A stretch of 64,000 bases of DNA. It comes from Tricholoma matsutake (lineage: Eukaryota > Basidiomycota > Agaricomycetes > Agaricales > Tricholomataceae). Position 1 is the first letter of the stretch; every line of letters begins with the position of its first letter. Of the stretch, positions 42,975 to 55,651 are shown in pieces. Location of the stretch: assembly GCA_026075535.2 (NCBI GenBank), contig AP026543.1, forward strand, positions 11,966,001 to 12,030,000. The letters run 5' to 3'. The notes under the pieces are model-generated. The model made no database searches. It saw only the letters and a list, made by a program, of their open reading frames with translations, and had not been told where the DNA came from. Position numbers and translations under genes: made by a program.

Positions 42975-44159
42975 ATGCCTCCCATCTGGACACCGCGACT
43001 CCTTTCCCATACCAGCAACAGTTTTTCTCATGTGGTACAGCAGCACGGCGGGCAGCTAGCACGCCGCCATACTCGGCCACAACCATATACTTCACAGATT
43101 CTGGCGCCACACATGAAACTACCCCACATTCCCTCAGCAATACCACAGGCACTACAAATGGCTACAGACAAAGTCCAAAATGCAGCGGTAAGCAACTCGA
43201 CGCATAGAAAGGACGCAAGCAGGCTGCAAGAGTACCTCAACTTCTGCGAGAGCTTGGGGATCAACCATGCGAATGCGCTTCCAGCTCAGGAGGACCTACT
43301 CATGGCTTGGGCCACCTCTTATGCAGGGTGTTTCGCTGGGAAGACCGTTGGCGCCAAGATCTTGGTGATCAGGAAGGAACACGAGAGGTGAGGATTGCCA
43401 TGGCTAGGAGGAGCCCGGTTGCGTCAGACCATCAAAGGTGTCGAGGAACTTAGACCTCAATCGTCATTCCGCCCCAAGAGGGCTCCAGTCTCTATCACAA
43501 TGTTGATGGATCTCAATAAGGCACTCGGCAGGTCTTCTGGCCTCGATATCTGCATTCAGGCAATATGCCTCCTATCTTTCTTCAGCCAGTTGCGCAGCGG
43601 TGAACTGCTACCTCCTACCCAACATTTGGAAAAGTTCAATCCTCATCGTTGGGCCACTTTCTCTGACATAGCAGAGTCTACAGCACAGAACGGAGCATGT
43701 AATCTCCACCTACCATGGTCGAAAACCCAGAAAGCTCGTGGAGACGATGTCTGGATCCCATGTCAGGAGGCACCGCTGGACCCTATTCATGCCATTCACA
43801 AGCATTACATCAAGAACAAGCTAGACTTAGAACACCCTATAGCCACATATCGCGACACCCATAATAGGCTGGTTACGCTTACCAGATCCAAATTCATCCG
43901 TCAGGTCAACCAAATTCTCCGGGCAACGAACAAAGGCTACCCCTGCATCACAGGCCACTGCTTCCACATTGGAGGAACCACTTTCTACCTGGTCTCGGGC
44001 GTTCCACCCGACATGGTGAGGAAGTTTGGGCACTGGCGATCACAGGCATTTTTGGAATACTGGCATTGCCTTGATTATCTGGGAGCTATCCATATCGAAT
44101 TGCTGCTGCTGGATCCAGGCGCACATCACCCGCAGCAGAGAAGCCTTCCCAAGGCTTGA
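42975..44159 (+). pseudogene. Tyrosine recombinase of the DIRS-like element
   Basis: The N-terminal SAM-like domain (HRKDASRLQEYLNFCESLGI) ends at a TGA at 43389-43391, after which the frame continues. The catalytic domain has the first Arg (SQLRSGELL), a His (GHCFHIGGTT) and the nucleophile Tyr (SQAFLEYW), with the usual FGHW before it. The family's H-x-x-R is here H-x-x-H: CGC to CAC, another CpG transition, so catalysis should be lost. Role in the intact element: integration of a circular DNA copy without target duplication. Confidence 0.85.
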
Positions 44160-44555
44160 TTCACATCCCTGGGTGAGTCTTTGTCACAACTACGATGTGC
44201 CTTTGGGCTTGCTTCTCATATGGGTGCCCATAGTCATTCCTCAGCTCACCCCTCGACCTGACAGGATGGAATCCATTTTCCTGGTCACTGGTTTGGAATC
44301 ATAGATTCCATTTCTCAGATCCCAGCCCGTCACGTTTGCCCCCAGAATCATTAGTATGTTGAACTTAGATTAGATTTGTAACCACACTCGCATATCCCAA
44401 TGCATCTAGCAATTCTACCCATTGCAAAAGATAGGTGACCAGCATCCTTACGTAAACATCTTAGTAAGCACCAAGACCAGCCAAATGTTGGTCGCAAAAA
44501 AAATGAAAACTTTTAAATCTCTAAGTTACAGGCTGGTGACCATATCAACATTGGC
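44160..44555. other. Right flank of the DIRS-like element
   Basis: Contains GGAATCCATTT and an inverted GATTCCATT pair near 44269-44310, which might belong to terminal structures, but nothing matches the left flank. No gene. Confidence 0.35.
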
Positions 44556-47320
44556 TCACCTGACAGCTGCAGCCATTACAGGTGGAAGGGTCCGATGACC
44601 ATGGTATTTATGGTTGGCCCATGCAGCTTCCGCACCAGACAAACCCTGGTCATATGCAGAAATGAAACGTGCTGAATGGTTTGCATATCTAATTAGCATG
44701 AGTTAGTTGGCTTAGTTGAACATAAATTGTGACTGAAATAAACTTTACCTTCTCATTTGGAGGAGAGGAACATCATCAAGGCATTCCAGCATATTTTTCT
44801 CCATCTCGACAATGTTGGCAGTGCGAGACGTAATGCAATATCGGAGCTTTGCAGCACCCCAGTATTGCTCTATGAAATTAAGTTCACAGTGATACTTTGG
44901 GTAAAAATCACATATATGGCCCTGAGAAGTCACAAACTCTTCAAGCCGTGATTTCTGTGAAATAAAATCAGGTTGCATGAACAAAATTCGCCTGCAACAA
45001 CAGTTGGTATGGCCGGGCTCGCACTTAAACCCTTCGCATTGTGTGAGAAGTCCATCTGCAGGCCAAAGACCATGTTCCTTGATGATCTCTTCCATTCCTT
45101 TGAACCATCTGGCCATCATTGGGTGATCATCAGGGTAATATAATTCTTGAGTCCAGCCATCAGCAAATGTCGCATTGCGCATTCGAGCGCCACCTTTCCG
45201 ATGTGTCCATCTGTTATTTGGGTTTTTGGGCATTTTCCGAGCAGAGAGCGCATCATCAGCATGCTTTTGATGGCTTGGTGCATTGTCGAAGAGGAATAGA
45301 CCAGTTGCAAAACCATTTGTTCAGCCCTTGAAGATGTCGATTGTGTTATCTACTTGTTTGATAAGATCATCTGCAGTGAAATAGCCATCTCGATTCTTCC
45401 CCGCTTTAAAAATAATTTGTGCTTCCCTGGTTAAGTATGAACGATCTGATCAGTGTCCTGCAAGACATCATGTGGCCAGAAAATATTCACTCATCCCCAT
45501 GTGTCAACCTTCCCCATTCCAATGTCAAAAAATCCGAGACCATCAGTGACACACCTTCACCTTTCTTTTGTGGTGTTGCTTTATCTCCTTTGAACGACCA
45601 ATAATTTCGCCTCCGATCATTCTCGTAAAAGGTGGATTCATCATGAGTGACAAGGATCAGCTTGAAATGCCCATCTGTGACCTGTAAACCTGCAGGGATC
45701 TTGTCAATGACACCATCATTGTCGTAAGTAGTCATTCTGCGCTCATACTCCTTCCATCTCTCAATGAAACTTTCCCTGTATGCGATGACATCCTCACGCT
45801 CATGTCCATCGATATACATACCATTCTTTCTCCTGCCATACCACCAGCCCATCCTATGCAACCAGTGTTGTGCTGTACGAACCGAAATGCTTCGCTTCTT
45901 TGCTCCCATGGCCTCTAGCTTGTCTTGCATTGCTTGTGTCACAACAAAGTCCACAATGTCTTGTGCACAGACATAGCCATCCTTTGCAATACCTTGGAAA
46001 TGAAGGTGTATTGCTTGTGAAAAATCCTCATCCTCAAGGATAGATGTTCGAAACCAGCCAAAATGATGAAATGGGAGTTTTTCTTGGCTCAGGAACTGGT
46101 GGATCCATGTTCGTAAGTTTCTTGCATGATAAATTCCATGTCCTTGAGATCTCAACACAATTAACAAGGCCTCATGCCAGGTGTATGAGAGTTCTGGATC
46201 AAGGTAAAGATTCAACGTGCCAACCATTCCAGTCATGCGTGCACGGAATACCACATCAATCTTCTTGTCCTTACTCGTCACAGTGAGAGATCCATGCACT
46301 TGTCGGAGGGCAGGAAAATCTTTGCAGTGCAGTTGGTTGAGCACTGCATCTGATGCAGTCGCAGGGGTATTGTCTTGTGGTTTCTGACCATCGTGGATCT
46401 GCTGCAAAAGTTCTGAGAAAATGAGGCAAGGGTCGCATACTTCCTGTCGCTGCACTCCCTCGAGTGTCGACGAACTTTCAGGTTCATTTTTGGGATGCAA
46501 CTCATCTGGATGGATATCTGTCATTGTTTCCTATCCATATGTCAATAACTGACTAGTACTTCAGATCTATGGTGCTTACCATTTCCTTGAATAACATGCT
46601 TGCCTCTCGAGAGCTCAGTATCATCTCTGGCTCTGACTCGGACTCAGAATCATCAATGGAGATAGATTCAGGCTCATTTAGGAACTGTGTAATTGTTGGG
46701 TTGCTCTTTCCTTTTCCGAACCATCTGTTAATTGACACATATCCTTTCTTCTCGAGAACACGCATATTTTGCAAGCGCCATCACTTTGTCCTGTCTGAGT
46801 TGCCAAGGTACCGCTTCGGCCGTTTATTTCCCATCTCTCTCTTCTGCTCACTTTCCACTGCAACTGCTTGAGCTTTCTGTAGAGCTTCAACAAAGGCTTC
46901 CAACTCAGAAATCTCTTTGATTTCCATGTCATCATCCCTTGCTCCCTGGCCACTGAGGTTGTCTTCATCATCAGAGTCCTCATCTAGATCTGGTAACCTG
47001 TCCTCCTCAAGCTCTTCAAACCGATTAAAAATCTCAATGAGATCTGGATTGATAACAGGTTCTTGTAACCCTACAGTGCTGATTAATCTTCCTTCATAGC
47101 CATCAGGTGGATGACATGTCGGCACTGGTGCTTCCTCATCCTCAGCATCCTCTGCATGGGGCTTCCGAGAATGTTTTGAGCTTTTGGATAGGTTCTGAAT
47201 GCGAGATCTAGTAGCTTTAGACTTTAATGGCATGGTAGAAGGGCCTAATACTTGAATATTTGAGCATCTACTCCCCTCCTCCTGCTCATTTCTTGGTTGA
47301 GATATCACGTGTTGGGTCAC
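44556..47320 (-). pseudogene. Agaricomycete-type DDE transposase (Tc1-related endonuclease fold), decayed
   Basis: N-terminal acidic region and basic motif (KRPKRYLGNSDRTK) lead to a TGA at 46781-46783, then KKGYVSINRWF and a short intron near 46530-46555. The main exon (46524-45487) holds helix-turn-helix-like sequence (SVRTAQHWLHRMGWWYG) and the first catalytic Asp (THDESTFYEN). After a frame change near 45490, the second Asp (LFLFDNAPSHQKH) follows a TGA at 45321-45323, and the Glu lies in NFIEQYWGAAK. An intron (44689-44748) leads to a last exon with YANHSARFISAYDQG. The layout is that of high-copy agaricomycete DDE endonucleases. Terminal inverted repeats were not found. Confidence 0.8.
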
Positions 47321-48370
47321 ATGACCTGGCCAAATGTTGTGAGGGTATATTTTAGAAGCAGTGGCAATCTAGTCCAATAGCTTCAAAAAGCCTTTTCACA
47401 AAAAATTGTAAACCTCATTTTGTAGACCTCACTACTCCGTTGAGAGGGATAAATCCTGAAATGTTTTTGCAGAGAGTTAACAATAGATATCATAGCTACA
47501 TTTCTCTGATTATTAAAAGCCTAAAAGAGTGATGTGTTGTGCACATTGGACATTGCGGAAAGTGATATGTTTTGCTTACATAAGGGATGCTGGAAATGCA
47601 CATCGCCTATCTTACCAAGATAGTCATCATTCATACTCAACAAGATCATGTGCTTTGGTCAGATGTAGTTGAAAGCTGGCATTTGAAAATTGAGGCCAAC
47701 ACACAAAGTTTTTAAAAAAATGGTGCCCAAGGAAAGTTTTATTGATTAATTTTAAAAAACAACTGTCAAAGCAAAATATCGATAGAAAGAAAAGAGAAGG
47801 AGGATTGGTGTTCCCAAAGTTGGTGATCAGCCAGAAATCAGTCACAATCAAAATCTCAACGTTTGAGACAAAACTTTACATTGCTCACACAACACTTGCT
47901 GGCTGCACCCGATATTTCTCAGGCATATTAATGACATGGGACCAGAGATTTCCTCGGGGCCAGATTTTGCAAAAAGGTCACCAAAAGGTTTTTACAGATG
48001 AAATTTGTTCAAAGTGGCAGATTCACGTGATCTCGTTGAGCATGAATGATGACTATCTTACAGCAGAGGTACAACAACTTTAGTACTATTAAGTTATTAG
48101 GTTATTCGGTCTGATCATCCGAATGACTATTTTGTTGTGAATGACTATTTTTCATAACCATTAACTGTTTTTTCCAGATGTCATGCATCTTGCTGAGGAA
48201 ATGTGAGTTTATGAGTTCTAGGTACGTGTTGATGTGAACCATACCATTTTAGGTCAAGTCGCCCACCGTCCCTGACTATCCAATACCATGAAAAGCTACA
48301 GTGAGTGTTGTTGAATTTTCCCCTCACTTTCTGCCTTTTTGCCTCCCAACTGCCTTGCTAGCTTCTTAAA
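47321..48370. other. Spacer between two transposase relics
   Basis: A plus-strand frame (47742-48083) has a basic start (NFKKQLSKQNIDRKKREGG) and could be a 5' exon of the MULE-like relic or chance. No other signal. Confidence 0.3.
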
Positions 48371-51300
48371 ATGGTTCCCAATTGGGTGCAAAAAAGTTTG
48401 GACAACACGACAGAGAAGCAGTTGAAGATCTACAAAGAGGAATGGCTAGGTGAGTGCATGACATCCTCGGTTGCCAAATTTGAAGCTCATGGCATCATGG
48501 TTGGAACAGGCATGCCAACTGAGCTTGTGGAACATCCATTTTTGGGCCTAAAGAATGCAGGAAAATGGGTCAATCTCTTACAATATGAGCTCTTTCTCCA
48601 TAACTCCATTGGGCAGTCCATTAGCAAGCCCAGGTGAGGATCACAGCAATGCCAGCACTGCAAATTTCACTAACTTTCTTCATTTTTAGCAGGATCTCAC
48701 TGTTGATGCCTGCAGTTAAAATAGAACCCAATGCAGAGGTTCGCTTACCTACTGTTTGACCCAGATGTACACATATTGACTTTGGCATTTCTGAACCAGT
48801 TGTCAAATGCACATTGCAAATGCGCATGCGAAGTCATTGTCATCTCAGATGATAGTGAGCCCGAGAGCATCGTCCAAAGCAACAGGAAGCCCAAAATGTC
48901 TCACCAGCAGCCCACAAAGTGGCACGCATCGAACCCAGACTTGGAAATCATTGACATCATCGATTCCCCTGACAACAAGACCAAATTGGTTCTCAAATCT
49001 GAGTTTCAGTCCACAGGAGGTGCAAAAACGGCCTCTCATGGGTTTCCAAAGGATCAGGAGGGATGATACATTGTCACCAGGAAGACCAAGGTAGACACTG
49101 TCAAACTTCTTGATGCGGTCCCTCACCGCTGGCCTGTTCCTGAGGTGGACACTGCATATGTTCTTGATTTTGGGGATGATGCGAGGGTTTCAGGTCAGAA
49201 CGATGGAGTTATGGTCACAAGAAAGCCAAGGGGGCTTGACTCATTCCTGAAAGTGGAGGTACATGGTTGTTTGTCAATTGCAACTAATAACTGAACATCA
49301 ACTTGAATGCAGGATCAAGATTCATGGGGAAGGGGCACAAATGGCAGTACCTCTCACAATGTAAAGCTCACACTTCTTGATGATCTCCCAGCTCGCTGTT
49401 CCATGCATGAGTGCAATGGAGCCCTTCATTGTGAGATGTTTAGTACTAGATTCCTTGATGGGTATGAGCAGATTGATAGTGGTGACTTGAGCAAGATGGC
49501 AGATATATTTGAAGCAGAGCAGGCACAAAACCAGGCTGATGGAGATACTGTGCTCGGGATCACTGATGCATATGCGCTGAATTCTCAGTAGTGTGTTCAA
49601 TCATGACTGTGTCTGTATCAGATTCTATCGATTAATCCTTATGCTGAGATGCAAGAAGCAATGTGATGGTTTAGCCATCTTAAAGCCTCTCCAAAATGTG
49701 TGTGTGATCCCTTGAACCCATGCCCCAAACTGACATCTTGAGCACAGCCCCCATCCAAAGAGGGTAAAGCATATTTTGTGGGCTGCAGCAAGTGGACAAT
49801 GGGAGGATGGTGGGAACATATTTATGTGCCAATCCCATCAGCAGTTGATGAGGGCATCTGGTTCCAGCTGATAAATGGCCAGCCTGTCACATTGCCTGAT
49901 CTTGTTGTATATGAGAGGAGCTGCTCTACGTTTCTTCATCCTTGGCATGGAAAACAAAAACACTGTAGTCAGTAATCTGGGTTGGTTCATTTGATAACAT
50001 CATTCTTGTGTTGACATCTGAGTCTGGACAGAACACATTCATTTTTGCCAGGGACATTCAGTATCTGGTTGATTGGTTCATTTTGAGTGCCCAGTGAAGA
50101 AGATTGTCTACACATCAAAAGATCCCCAGAATCCTAAAGTTGTAGTCATCTTTCAAGGTCGCCACTCACACCCTCCATGGCCCAAGGAGAAGCCATCAGC
50201 AGCTGCAAAGAATGATCCTCAGCGATGCCTGGATACATTTGGTATTTTGGGTGCCACCACAGACAGACTTGACAACGGTAAGGAAATCAATCAACTTGGA
50301 TAACATCCATCTAATCTTTTCATGGGCCAGCCTCCACAACTCTTGCACTTCTTTGTTCATCCTTGAGTGCTAAGCATGAAGCCTTCTGAAATCAGAAGCT
50401 TCTTCAAGGGAGAATCCAAGAGAAAAAGGATGAGAAGGTAGCCACTGGATATCAATGGCAAGGTGAATATGGACTCAGACCCACAATCAACTAATGAGCT
50501 GAATGTGTTGAACAGGGATTGTGGATCAGTATGAACAGGACCAGAAACTGTCACCCAATGAACAGTACATCTGGCATCTTCATATGGAAGGTGATATCAA
50601 GCTTGCTGTGACCATGAATCCAACTCTTGCAGCTTTAATTCATACAGCACAATATCTTGTTGGGGACTACACCTTCAAGCAAGTCAATGGTGAATTAGAT
50701 GAGTGCGAATTTGTTATCTGGCATGCCAAAATGAATGAGCATGAGTTGAGGATTGTAATCTCAATCGACGGATTGCTGATTTTCAAATCAGGTGTTACGA
50801 TTGCATGGCTATACTGCAATTCTGCCACCCACGAGGCATTTGGTTATGCTTTTGAAGCTCTTTTCACTTCCATCAAAAAAGCGACACATCAACAGGTAAA
50901 ATTCAAGGTCTTCGATAAATCAGGTCACCTCCTTGCCATTCTCCTTGACATGGAGGCTGCCCAAGTCCAAGGTCTCGGAGATGCAGTTGTTCGATTGCAC
51001 ATGAATAACCCAGCAACAAGTGGAATCCATGAAACTGACCCTGATGTTCTTGTTCAGTTTTCATCAAGCTCTGCATGGTACACTTTGAAAGGCAAGTTCA
51101 TGTCCTGACTATGTTGACTTTATCTTAATTGCCATGACACAGACAGACCAATGAGCTAGTCGGGGCACTTGGCAGAAATACCATTCAGTATCTCAACAAA
51201 TTTTGGGCACTCTCATCACCAGAGGATATTGCTGCATGGCATGCCTTCTGCAAAAACCATCCAAGTGAGAAGCTAACAAGTATGTTCATCATGTCAGAAG

Positions 51301-52415
51301 ATACTTTAGCAATCATGATCTTACTCAAAATATCTCTGCAGACTGGTATGCCCACAAGATCAGATATCCATGGTTACTACCAGGTTTCAACAAATACCTC
51401 TCGCAGATGCCCAACGACTTTTAGGATAGAACACCTCATCACACAAACCTTGTAGAAACAGCACATGCTGGGACTAATCGGAGCATGCAAATCAATCTCC
51501 GGCCACTTGAGGCCATTCAATGGTGTGTGGTGAGAACCACCTACATATGCTAAATATCCTGAAACATCCAATAGGGCAAGAGCCCTTGATGCTTCAGTAG
51601 ATGCATCAATTACAGCAGTGAGACAGACATATATTTTTTGTAATCCTCACAATGGCCAGATTGACCAAATGACTCGTTCAATTACCTGCCAAACAAAGAA
51701 TGCTCATCAACATGCAACTCACCAAGACCTTGACGACAACATCGATGATGTTTGAGAATTTATCTTTAATGCCTCACAGGTTCAAAGGGAACTGCAAGCA
51801 CAACTGAAAGACCTAACAGAGCAGAAGAAAGAGGCCAGTCAAACACCATGGCATAATCAATCCACATTGAAGTTTGACAATGTGAAGATACCACCAATTC
51901 ACGGTCTGAATGTTGTGCTGGGAGTGGCACTGGGTGCGAGAGTTACTATGATGCTTGACACAACTAACTACTGACATGCAACATACTAGCCACCAGCCCT
52001 GCCCCCACCAGTTCAAGCTTGCATGCCAGAGAATACGATCCCAAAGCCTCATTCACACCTGGTGACCTTGATTGGGAAGGCATTGCACAAATGCATGTCA
52101 ATCAAAACCGCAATGGAGGGCCGGCACAGCTCAGTTTGGGGCCACAGCTGGACATGCACCTTGTTCCACTCCCATCCACAGTCCCCTCCAATGCCCCACC
52201 TCATCAACAGATCCAGCACCCCTTTTCCACCATGATCCCACCCCCAGCCTTGACACCTCGCGATCCTCCAATCCAACAAGCAGATGGTTTTGGCTGATCA
52301 CAGCTTGAACATGACCAATTTTCCTGGTTGGCACCCCAGATATGACCTGCCTATGATGGATCTGGACCTCTTGGCTGTTGAATTGGAGCAGATCTACCTG
52401 CCTACCTACCAGTAG
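48371..52415 (+). pseudogene. MULE-like transposase relic, many exons, decayed
   Basis: The exons with recognisable content are: 48371-48637 (WVQKSLDNTTEKQL), 48836-49250, 49310-49591 (CSMHECNGALHCEMF), 49760-49975 (GWWEHIYVPIPSA), 50060-50303 (QNPKVVVIFQGRHSHPPWP, a C...H-x-H finger end), 50518-51108 (LVGDYTFKQVNGE; LAILLDMEAAQVQGLGDA; later TLKGKF) and 51150-52415. The D-Y-T-F block and the D-M-E-A-A-Q block resemble the first two acidic positions of MULE-type DDE transposases. A TGA at 49063-49065 and others break it. The C-terminus is Pro-rich and ends LEQIYLPTYQ. Family assignment rests on motif memory and is moderate. Confidence 0.5.
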
Positions 52416-53254
52416 TAGTGATGATTTGGACAAGACTAGAAGTACAACTTTAAATAGGCTTACTGTGGTTGAAAATCATCTTACTCATTTGTAAATGAGT
52501 AAGTTCAGCTTTGGCAGTTGATTGAACGCGCATGTGGTGCAGGAACAAAGTGTTTCAGCCAGCAGGGGGGCCCACCTCCTGCCCTCCAGATTTCTACCCC
52601 AGAACTACTAGCACTCTCCCTAACTTGACCAGGTCCTGACAAAGGCTGAGCTGATCATAGCCCCCCAATATTAGGGTTAAAAGCCTTGTGAACTGCAGAG
52701 CACTGATCTCAGCACTTTAGTTTCCTACAGTTCACCCCTTGTGTCCCAGCTAGCTGGTGAGAGGCCATCGCTGGAGACTGGTGTCAAGTAGCATCCTGGG
52801 AGTTTCTTCCAGCTGCATCTGGGAGCTTGTCACTGGAGCGTGGCGCTGGCAGATGACTGAAAAAGAGTGACTGTGATACTGTGACCTGTGAATGCGGGAG
52901 GCAACCAAAACATTGAATGTTACAAATAGACCTGCAGAATGGCTTATTCATCAATTGTGTGAGAAGAATGATGATTGTTTGTTTTACAAATGACTCCTAA
53001 CAACCAATCACCATTTGACATGTCAACATGTATCGGGTATTTTGAATCTGAAATTTTCTCGGTCTGCAAAACCCAGTGGGGATAGAGCCAATCAGGAACA
53101 TTCTGTCCCAGTCACAACTTGGTCACAACAACAGGAAGATAGTTATTTGAGACAGAAGAGTCATTGCATTGGTCTAGGTAGTTATTCGCACCTCTGGCCC
53201 AAATAACTGAATAACTGAATATTACTAAAGTTGATAGTACTCCTTACAGCGGTT
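52416..53254. other. Gene-poor stretch
   Basis: Short unsupported frames only. A C/G-rich patch (GGGGGGCCCACC near 52565) and CAGCTAGCTGG near 52748 are present. No terminal repeats found. Confidence 0.35.
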
Positions 53255-53339
53255 TGCATAAGGGATGACAGGTGCCGAAAATTTGACAAACATGAGCAAA
53301 TTTGATCTCACGGTCATTTTTGTTAGAATGAATGCTCTC

Positions 53340-53711
53340 AATCCCAGACGTTCTATCCCTCCATGGAAAGATCCGAGTGCACTCAAATGACGATCGGGAT
53401 AGAACATCTGGTGACATTTGTAAGGCTGGGTGTGGGTAAGTGGTAATGTGATCTTAATGCATCTGCAGAGAACACCAGCCAGAGTATTGGCAACATCATG
53501 TCAGACTCATGTATGCCATCAAGGAGGCAGATCTGTGTCAACAATGCCTTGATATACTGTATCTTAGGGGTGTGTTTAGGTCACATGATCAGTTACCCAC
53601 ACCCAGCCTTGCAAAAGTCACCAGACGTTCTATTACAGCTGTGCAAATGTTTTTCGCACTCCGCTCAGATCCCCCCGCTAGCGCTGGTGATACTTAGAAT
53701 GTCTGGGATTG
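53340..53711. repeat. Foldback 1 within the inverted-repeat cluster
   Basis: The left arm (AATCCCAGACGTTCTA ... GTGACATTTGTAAGG, CTGGGTGTGGGTAA, to about 53440) and the inverted right arm (about 53593-53711) align over about 100 bp around a spacer of about 150 bp. GAACATCTGG and GAACGTCTGG mark the same place on each arm. Confidence 0.75.
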
Positions 53712-54202
53712 AGACTAAGAATGGACTGATGTAGATAGATATTACTTACTAGGTGCTGTCACAAGCACCAGCATAAACTTTGCTTACAGATATTCAAAAA
53801 AAGCTGCCACACTGAGTACTGAAAACATGGCAACATCCCAGTGCGCTGCTCATTGTCAACCTTTGGTTGACTCCTCGCGGCACGAACTGTATCTGTCCCT
53901 AATGTACCTAAAATAGGAGGTCTGTTTGTGCATGTTGAAAAATGCATGAAACAATAATTGTCAGGTGGAGAGACCTTGCAAGCAAGGTAACATTCCCGTT
54001 TACATCCTCACATGGTGACGCATACACATCATGTTCATTATGCTTACTGTCACACTCAGTGGTTGTCTACTACAATGCTGAGCTGTATGTCATTTGTTCC
54101 TTTCTCGCTAGTAACTTTACTGACAGATTACTTAGTACCCTTTTAATAGGTGCTTGATACATATAGTGGTTGTCTACTACAACACTGAGCTTACCCTTTT
54201 AA

Positions 54203-54499
54203 TAATTTTATGGCTTCCACAACAGTTTTCTGGATTGGATTTTGGTGACGGAAGTGTATGTAAATGGTATTAGGGTGCCTTTGTCTGTAAATAATTGACT
54301 GAGTACAATTTTACACTTCCAAAATCAATCTCTCTCAAAGATTCTGGCTTGCATGTGACCTAATATTGTTATTTCTCAGCATAGCACCTCAGAAACCATG
54401 TTGAATGGGACTTTTACTTGACAGTCTTGTTCTGATAGTATTTATCTACACTTCCCTCACCAAAATCTAAGCCAGAAAACCATTGCGGAAGCCATAAAA
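54203..54499. repeat. Foldback 2 within the inverted-repeat cluster
   Basis: ATTTTATGGCTTCC, GTTTTCTGG, GATTTTGGTGA and GGAAGTGTA occur in order from 54203 and, inverted, in the same order from 54499 back to about 54427. Arms are about 65-70 bp. A direct repeat (GTGGTTGTCTACTACAA at about 54059 and 54167) lies just outside. Confidence 0.75.
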
Positions 54500-54550
54500 T
54501 GACTGCAAGATCAAATTTGCTCATGTTCAAATTTTCGGCATTGCAAGTAC

Positions 54551-55328
54551 TCTGTCAGTTTGAACTTGAGACCCTTACATCCTATGAGTAACCTATATAC
54601 GTACTATACCAATAGTATGGACCTGGATATGGCCTCAGATATTGTCCATGATGCATCCCATTTAACGGACACTGAACCCTTGATTTTGTCCCCCATTTGT
54701 CCTGATTGGACCTCTAAATTTCCAAAATCCATCAAACTCCCTTTGGGGGAATCATGTTTGCTCAACCTCTGCAAACAGGGTCTGCCTAGATGGACTCCAC
54801 ATATGGTATAGCCACATGGAGTGTGTGATTATCACCTTAGGCAGCACCTTCTTTGCTTAGTCAGACCCTACAAGGCCTATTCTTTGTGACGACAGGAATA
54901 GCCTCCAAGGCTACCTTTGGAGTCTGCAGGCTGTCCTTTTCTAATACAGCCGATATCATGTTGATGGGCCCCTTCAGGACAGCCTCTATTTAGATGTTGT
55001 TTGGTTCTATCACTGACGGAACTCTACATGCCGACAAGCCGAATGCGGTGGCAAAGTCATTGCTCAAGAGGTGTCCAATTCACCGATCGTGGCCATGGCT
55101 CCCACGGTGGGGTGGGGGGGGGACCCCCCAAAAAAGGAAACTAATGTAAGCAAAGCAAGAGAATGGCGATGCAAGCGAGATTGCTCAGCAAGGTCGGCAT
55201 CTAAGATGGCTTTTGTGATAAGCCTTCATCTCAACTGATGGTTTGGACGTTGTTAGGGCGACACCCACTATCTGCTAGCTAAGACCGTGCAGGTTCTCTC
55301 TACAAGAAGGGGGCAGGATCCGCGCGCG
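54551..55328. other. Gene-poor stretch
   Basis: One plus-strand frame of 83 codons (54560-54811) has no recognised domain. A G-run (GGTGGGGTGGGGGGGG near 55112) is followed by a C-run. A CGCGCGCG tract abuts the dispersed repeat at 55329. Confidence 0.35.
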
Positions 55329-55651
55329 TGATGGGGAATTGATGGTTTTGATGTGAGGGGTTATTAATAGGTAAGTTTGTTGAGATAGGCCTTTCACACC
55401 GAAAACGTAGGTGGAATACCTAAGAGAACACTACTGGGGTCCCCTAGGCATATATTTAGGGTTTTTATACCATGTTACATATATTGTACATTGTTGTTAC
55501 CGACACACTCATACATGTGCGTACATTTTGATGCATGTGAAATAAAATTCTCATGCTATCAAAATGTAGTGTCATTTGGCGTCATGTAGCATAATTCGAC
55601 ATAATAAAATAAAAATGAAAGTTTATTAGGTAATGGGGTGGTTTCCTAACA
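55329..55651 (+). repeat. LTR-like dispersed repeat, copy 2
   Basis: Begins TGATGGGGAATTG and ends TTTCCTAACA (TG...CA). Homologous throughout to 6904-7208. AATAAAATTCTCATGC is shared and may be the polyadenylation signal. The flanks (CGCGCG and GATGTG) give no matching target duplication. Confidence 0.6.

Larger units (their letters stand above)
38735..44159 (+). mobile_element. DIRS-like tyrosine-recombinase retroelement
   Basis: Gene order gag-like protein, RT-RNase H, tyrosine recombinase on one strand, with no integrase, protease or LTRs, defines a DIRS-type (DIRS/PAT/Ngaro) element. Each coding unit is nearly full length but broken by TGA stops (40430, 41766, 43389) and a pair of compensating frame changes in gag. 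Terminal inverted or split direct repeats were not found by eye, so the outer borders are approximate. Confidence 0.85.
53267..54545. repeat. Inverted-repeat element cluster with outer arms
   Basis: The block GCCGAAAATTTG...CATGAGCAAATTTGATC...GTCATTTT at about 53267-53320 recurs inverted at about 54491-54540. Between these outer arms lie two inner foldbacks (53340-53711 and 54203-54499). The simplest reading is a composite non-autonomous DNA element of about 1.3 kb whose terminal repeats are these arms, or nested MITEs. No coding sequence is supported, and exact ends and target duplications were not fixed. Confidence 0.6.

Noticed and set aside
44480..47345. CCAAATGTTG near 44483 and near 47331 as terminal repeats of the DDE element
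   Set aside because: The two copies are in direct, not inverted, orientation and only about ten bases long.
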